Origin: an uncultured Pseudomonadota bacterium
GTDB lineage: Bacteria; Pseudomonadota; Alphaproteobacteria; Rs-D84
Assembly (NCBI GenBank): GCA_946628805.1
Contig: CAMOXB010000123.1
Coordinates: 1 to 9,195 of the forward strand
DNA length: 9,195 bases
Direction: 5' to 3'
Below are positions 6,481-9,195 of this stretch, in pieces; position 1 is the stretch's first letter, and every line of letters begins with the position of its first letter. The notes below the pieces were generated by a model, which was not told where the DNA came from, searched no databases, and saw nothing but the letters and a program-made list of their open reading frames with translations. Both the position numbers and the translations under genes were made by a program.

Positions 6481-6689
6481 TTTTTCAATTTTTCCAATAT
6501 TGATACAGATTTTTCAATCAAATCTTTTGCTTTTTCGTTCTTTTCGCGCAAGGTTTTAACCTGCTTTGTCAAAATTGCAACCTCAAGATCTGTCTGTTTA
6601 CTGGCATCATTAGCATCGGCGCGCAAACGCGTCGTCATCAATTCCAGCGAATCCAGTTCTTGAAAAATTTGTTCTTTGATATTTGCCAT
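6477..6689 (-). CDS. Small coiled-coil protein upstream of zapA (DUF4164-like)
   Basis: This 70-residue protein is almost wholly helical and heptad-rich (EQIFQELDSLELMTTRL, then VAILTKQVKTLREKNEKAKDLI), with no cysteine or membrane segment. A short coiled-coil protein of the DUF4164 type directly before zapA is a common alphaproteobacterial arrangement. The family assignment rests on size, coiled-coil character and position, not on a diagnostic motif. The 4-bp ATGA overlap with zapA suggests co-translation and perhaps a shared role at the divisome. No Shine-Dalgarno is present. The -10 of the promoter lies 6 nt before the ATG, so the operon mRNA is probably leaderless. Confidence 0.85.
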   Translation of the reverse strand: MANIKEQIFQELDSLELMTTRLRADANDASKQTDLEVAILTKQVKTLREKNEKAKDLIEKSVSILEKLKK

Positions 6690-6695
6690 ATTTGC

Positions 6696-6724
6696 ATTTT
6701 AAGACATTTTTTATATGCGTTCAA
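6696..6724 (-). promoter_or_regulatory. Leaderless promoter of the coiled-coil/zapA operon
   Basis: On the minus strand, -35 TTGAAC (6719-6724) and -10 TAAAAT (6696-6701) are 17 bp apart. The -10 ends 6 nt before the ATG at 6689, so transcription should start at about the A of the start codon. The -35 lies in the same DNA as the expected -35 zone of the divergent 6772 promoter. Confidence 0.55.
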
Positions 6725-6737
6725 CCCTAAAATGTGA

Positions 6738-6743
6738 TATAAT
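6738..6743 (+). promoter_or_regulatory. -10 element of the 6772 operon
   Basis: A perfect TATAAT lies 28 nt before the ATG at 6772. The DNA 17 bp upstream (6715-6720, ATGCGT) is a poor -35 and is shared with the divergent zapA-operon promoter. The resulting leader carries the strong ribosome site GGGGGAA (6758-6764). Confidence 0.5.
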
Positions 6744-6771
6744 GTTGCATATTAAATGGGGGAATTGTTTT

Positions 6772-7773
6772 ATGAAAACCAAAATTATTTATATTTCCGG
6801 AAATGAAGTCTTTGATATGAACGATATTCGCGCCGCGTTTGATGAAGTGCGCAACGCGTTAAACCTGGATAAAACAACCGTATTGTTTGGCGTGCCGGTT
6901 GATGAAGATGACACGGGATTAATGGCCGAAAAATCCAATCAACCTGTCGCACAAGTCGAAGAAACTATCAAAGAAACTGAAATTATTCCTGAAAATACAA
7001 TTGAACAAATTCCCGAACAAATTGTTGAACCAATTATTGATACAATCGACGAACCATCTGAACAAATTATCGATACCGTTGATACAGAAATCGTTGACGA
7101 TGAACCAATTGTTGAACCTGTTGTTGTGGAACAACCAAAACGTCGTGGTCGTCCACGCAAAGAACAGATTATAGAATCCGGAACCACTGAACCTGTTGCG
7201 GAATCTGTTGAAACAAATGAAGAAGTAACGGAAAGCGATGAAAAAGTCGTTCCGATTTTATCTGTGCTTTCGACCAATGACGAAAATGTCGTTGAAAAGG
7301 AATCTGATATTGAAATTATACCCGAAATATCTGATGAAAAACACGACGAAACTATTATTGAATCAATTGATGATGATGAACCTGTCGTTGATATCAAGGC
7401 CGATGAAATTGACGATGATGACACCGCCGATTTGGAAAAATTATTGTCTGCAATGACACCATTAGATATTGCCGATGACAAACCAATTGTCGAACCTGTC
7501 GCGGAAACCGAAGAATCTGCCGATGATATTTCGGTTGATGCAACATTGGAACAATTGGCAACTGAATTTGCCGAAAGCCAAGATAAAATTGCCGCAGAAA
7601 ACAAATCTGCATCGCGCAGCAAAATCGGGAAATTGCGCAACATATTGCCATTTAAACAATCCAAACACAAAGATACTGGATTGGGTGATTTATTCGGATG
7701 GGCAGGCGTTGCCGCAAATGACGAAGATTTTTCTGTGCCGGGATTTTTTACAAATGCCGCCGCTAAGAAATAA
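6772..7773 (+). CDS. Acidic low-complexity protein with AT-hook-like motif
   Basis: I do not recognise this 333-residue protein. Residues 1-45 look folded (a KIIYISG strand, then a helix through AAFDEVRNAL). From about 45 to 285 it is Glu/Asp/Ile/Val/Pro-rich and probably disordered, with recurrent units such as EPIVEPV and KPIVEPV. In the middle is a basic RRGRPRK at 124-130 within PKRRGRPRK, a classical AT-hook core that binds the minor groove of AT-rich DNA. The C-terminus (about 286-333) is again conserved-looking, with a basic segment (KIGKLRNILPFKQSKHK) and a Gly/Phe-rich end. The ATG at 6772 is preferred to the in-frame ATG at 6715 because GGGGGAA lies 7 nt upstream and the -10 lies between them. 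The stop is 2 bp from the next start, indicating an operon. A tether between DNA and a membrane complex is possible, but that is speculation. Confidence 0.82.
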   Translation: MKTKIIYISGNEVFDMNDIRAAFDEVRNALNLDKTTVLFGVPVDEDDTGLMAEKSNQPVAQVEETIKETEIIPENTIEQIPEQIVEPIIDTIDEPSEQIIDTVDTEIVDDEPIVEPVVVEQPKRRGRPRKEQIIESGTTEPVAESVETNEEVTESDEKVVPILSVLSTNDENVVEKESDIEIIPEISDEKHDETIIESIDDDEPVVDIKADEIDDDDTADLEKLLSAMTPLDIADDKPIVEPVAETEESADDISVDATLEQLATEFAESQDKIAAENKSASRSKIGKLRNILPFKQSKHKDTGLGDLFGWAGVAANDEDFSVPGFFTNAAAKK

Positions 7774-7775
7774 AT

Positions 7776-8753
7776 ATGGACGAAATAACCATTACTAATT
7801 TATTAACGAATTCCGGGCTGAACGTTGTCGGCATGGATTCTGATTTTATCTATTTCGTTGACCCGTCATGTATTTTTCCCGCATTTGATACACTGCTTGA
7901 ATACGCGTGGATGGCAATATTGGTTATGACGGCAATAATGCTTTTCGGGTGGGCAATGTTAATCATTCGAAACGGCGTTAAAATTGACGATTTATTTAAC
8001 AATGCACGGGCATTAATTTTAGTATTTTGCACATTGGCTGTTGTAAAACCGTTGGTAAATATCGTTTATGGTGAAAACCTTTTTGCACAACAATGTGAAA
8101 TAAAACAGGCTTCACGTGCAATGGTGAACGAATTGTTGGAAATGCGAAACAAGAAATTTGGAAAATCTGACGAATATTTATTATATGAAAATTTCAGCGT
8201 TATTGATTCTGGCCCAAATTATACAGAACAAGCAAAAGCCATCTTAACAAATTCTGAAATAAACGAAATTGATTCACAATCAACATCGTCCGGGCTTACA
8301 GTTTCTGATATCGTATCTGCCCAATCACAAAATGGTGCGGTTATTTACACAAATGCAGATGGTATAAAAATAAAACGCACCGGGGGCAGCGTCGCATGGC
8401 GTAATAATAATCCAGGCAATATTATTAAATCTAAATTTGCATATGCAAATGGTGCGATTGGTGAATCTGGACGATTTGCAATATTCCCAGACGAAGAAAC
8501 AGGTCTGCGCGCAACAATGAATTTATTACGCAGTAAAAATTATAACAACCTGCCCTTGCGCCAGGTATATCATAAATGGGCGCCCAGCAGCGATGGCAAT
8601 CGACCAACCGCATATGCAAATCATGTATCACAAATGTCCGGCGTTTCGTTGGACAAACGTATTAATGAATTAAGCGATGACGAATTACACCGCGTTGCAC
8701 GTGCAATGCAACAAATCGAAGGCTGGACACCCGGAACAGAAGAACGAATTTAA
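7776..8753 (+). CDS. Two-TM protein with C-terminal lysozyme-like/phage P5-like domain
   Basis: The 325-residue protein has two membrane helices, about residues 44-64 and 78-98, joined by a short charged loop (RNGVKIDD). Cys32 and Cys107 flank them and would lie on the same side. After a Ser/Thr/Asn-rich linker (about 140-200), a compact C-terminal domain (about 203-320) begins with the motif VAWRNNNPGNI (206-216). It continues with GAIGESGRFAIFPDEETGLRA, a Tyr/Trp-rich middle and YANHVSQMSGV. From memory this resembles domains annotated as phage structural protein P5 or lysozyme-like, which would suggest local peptidoglycan remodelling for an envelope-spanning machine. I cannot assign catalytic residues. 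Only 2 bp separate it from the gene before, and no good ribosome site is seen (weak AAGAAA), so coupling is likely. Membership in a secretion or conjugation cluster is possible but unproven. Confidence 0.8.
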   Translation: MDEITITNLLTNSGLNVVGMDSDFIYFVDPSCIFPAFDTLLEYAWMAILVMTAIMLFGWAMLIIRNGVKIDDLFNNARALILVFCTLAVVKPLVNIVYGENLFAQQCEIKQASRAMVNELLEMRNKKFGKSDEYLLYENFSVIDSGPNYTEQAKAILTNSEINEIDSQSTSSGLTVSDIVSAQSQNGAVIYTNADGIKIKRTGGSVAWRNNNPGNIIKSKFAYANGAIGESGRFAIFPDEETGLRATMNLLRSKNYNNLPLRQVYHKWAPSSDGNRPTAYANHVSQMSGVSLDKRINELSDDELHRVARAMQQIEGWTPGTEERI

Positions 8754-8765
8754 AAAGGTAAACGT

Positions 8766-9195
8766 ATGATAAAAACAAAAAATCTTGTTTGGATTATGGC
8801 AATCACAATATTTTGTGTGTTGGCTTTCATACTTTATAACAAATACAATGTACCAACAAAAACACAACCAAACGTTCCGGTATTCAGTGATGAATTTATT
8901 CAAACAAATACTGTTTTTTCCGACGGACTTTCCAATCCAGATTCAATAACACAATATCAACTGGATGAATTTGATATCGGAATCGCCGAAAAAAGTATTT
9001 ACTATATTGATATAAACAACGATAAAAAGACAGATCGTATAACAAAAACCTTTAATCAAACCGGTAATGCACACGCATATTATGAATATAAAATTGAATT
9101 AAATAGCAATGGAAATTTTGTTGATATAACCCCACAAAATTTTCGCACTATAAATGGTGTTGATTGTGATTTACAACAAATTCAATTTATATTCA
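8766..9195 (+). CDS. Membrane-anchored protein with Asp/Asn loop, 3' end missing
   Basis: The first 143 codons of a gene that runs off the window. AAAAAGG at 8752-8758 precedes the ATG by 7 nt, and the start lies 12 nt after the previous stop, so it is the third gene of the operon. The product starts with KTK and a hydrophobic helix (about residues 7-24, VWIMAITIFCVLAFILYN), an uncleaved anchor or signal peptide, so the rest should be periplasmic. It contains IDINNDKKTDRI, which fits the D-x-N-x-D-x-x-x-D spacing of calcium loops in FG-GAP/VCBS-type repeats, within alternating beta-like sequence (YYEYKIELNSNGNFVDI). One loop alone is weak evidence for calcium binding. I do not recognise the family. 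Confidence 0.8.
   Translation, partial: MIKTKNLVWIMAITIFCVLAFILYNKYNVPTKTQPNVPVFSDEFIQTNTVFSDGLSNPDSITQYQLDEFDIGIAEKSIYYIDINNDKKTDRITKTFNQTGNAHAYYEYKIELNSNGNFVDITPQNFRTINGVDCDLQQIQFIF

Noticed and set aside
6715..6771. Upstream start for the acidic AT-hook protein
   Set aside because: The ATG at 6715 lies upstream of the predicted -10 and has no ribosome site; the ATG at 6772 follows GGGGGAA.
6939..7670. Ser-rich 243-residue reading frame on the minus strand
   Set aside because: Antisense shadow of the Glu/Asp/Ile-rich repeats of the 6772 gene; no ribosome site and a low-complexity composition.

Overview
The window looks like the chromosome of an AT-rich alphaproteobacterium of the reduced, host- or gut-associated kind. 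The evidence is a recognisable PriA, MiaA and type I GAPDH, plus a small coiled-coil gene overlapping zapA, an arrangement typical of Alphaproteobacteria, lying close to gap. No rRNA, tRNA, insertion sequence or CRISPR array is visible. Every stretch longer than about 300 bases is coding; the largest gap (5469-5736, 268 bp) holds a terminator, a promoter and a structured RNA.

Layout. 8-490 (+) encodes a small secreted Cys-rich protein of unknown function. 493-2688 (-) is priA (replication restart helicase). 2794-3447 (+) is an unrecognised gene with its own promoter. 3450-4349 (-) is miaA (tRNA prenylation), divergent from gap at 4470-5468 (+) (glycolysis), which ends at a strong terminator. 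Next comes a strong-looking promoter and a roughly 170-200 nt RNA that can fold as a cloverleaf with a competing strand-exchange helix. It leads into 5737-6201 (+), a paralogue of the first secreted protein. 6202-6480 (-) is zapA, translationally coupled to a coiled-coil partner at 6477-6689 (-). From 6772 (+) runs an apparent three-gene operon: an acidic protein with an AT-hook-like motif, a two-TM protein with a lysozyme-like/phage P5-like exported domain, and a membrane-anchored protein with an Asp/Asn calcium-loop-like motif that runs off the window.

Three themes stand out. (1) The structured leader RNA and secreted Cys-rich gene at 5541-6201 form the best candidate for something undescribed; its paralogue at 8-490 also sits tail-to-tail against a housekeeping gene. 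(2) All three minus-strand transcription units (priA, miaA, coiled-coil/zapA) have a promoter-like sequence whose -10 hexamer ends exactly 6 nt before the ATG and no Shine-Dalgarno, suggesting leaderless mRNAs. Most plus-strand genes instead have clear Shine-Dalgarno sites. (3) All three convergent gene pairs have stop codons 0-2 bp apart with no terminator between them.

All function calls come from reading motifs by eye; no database search was run.
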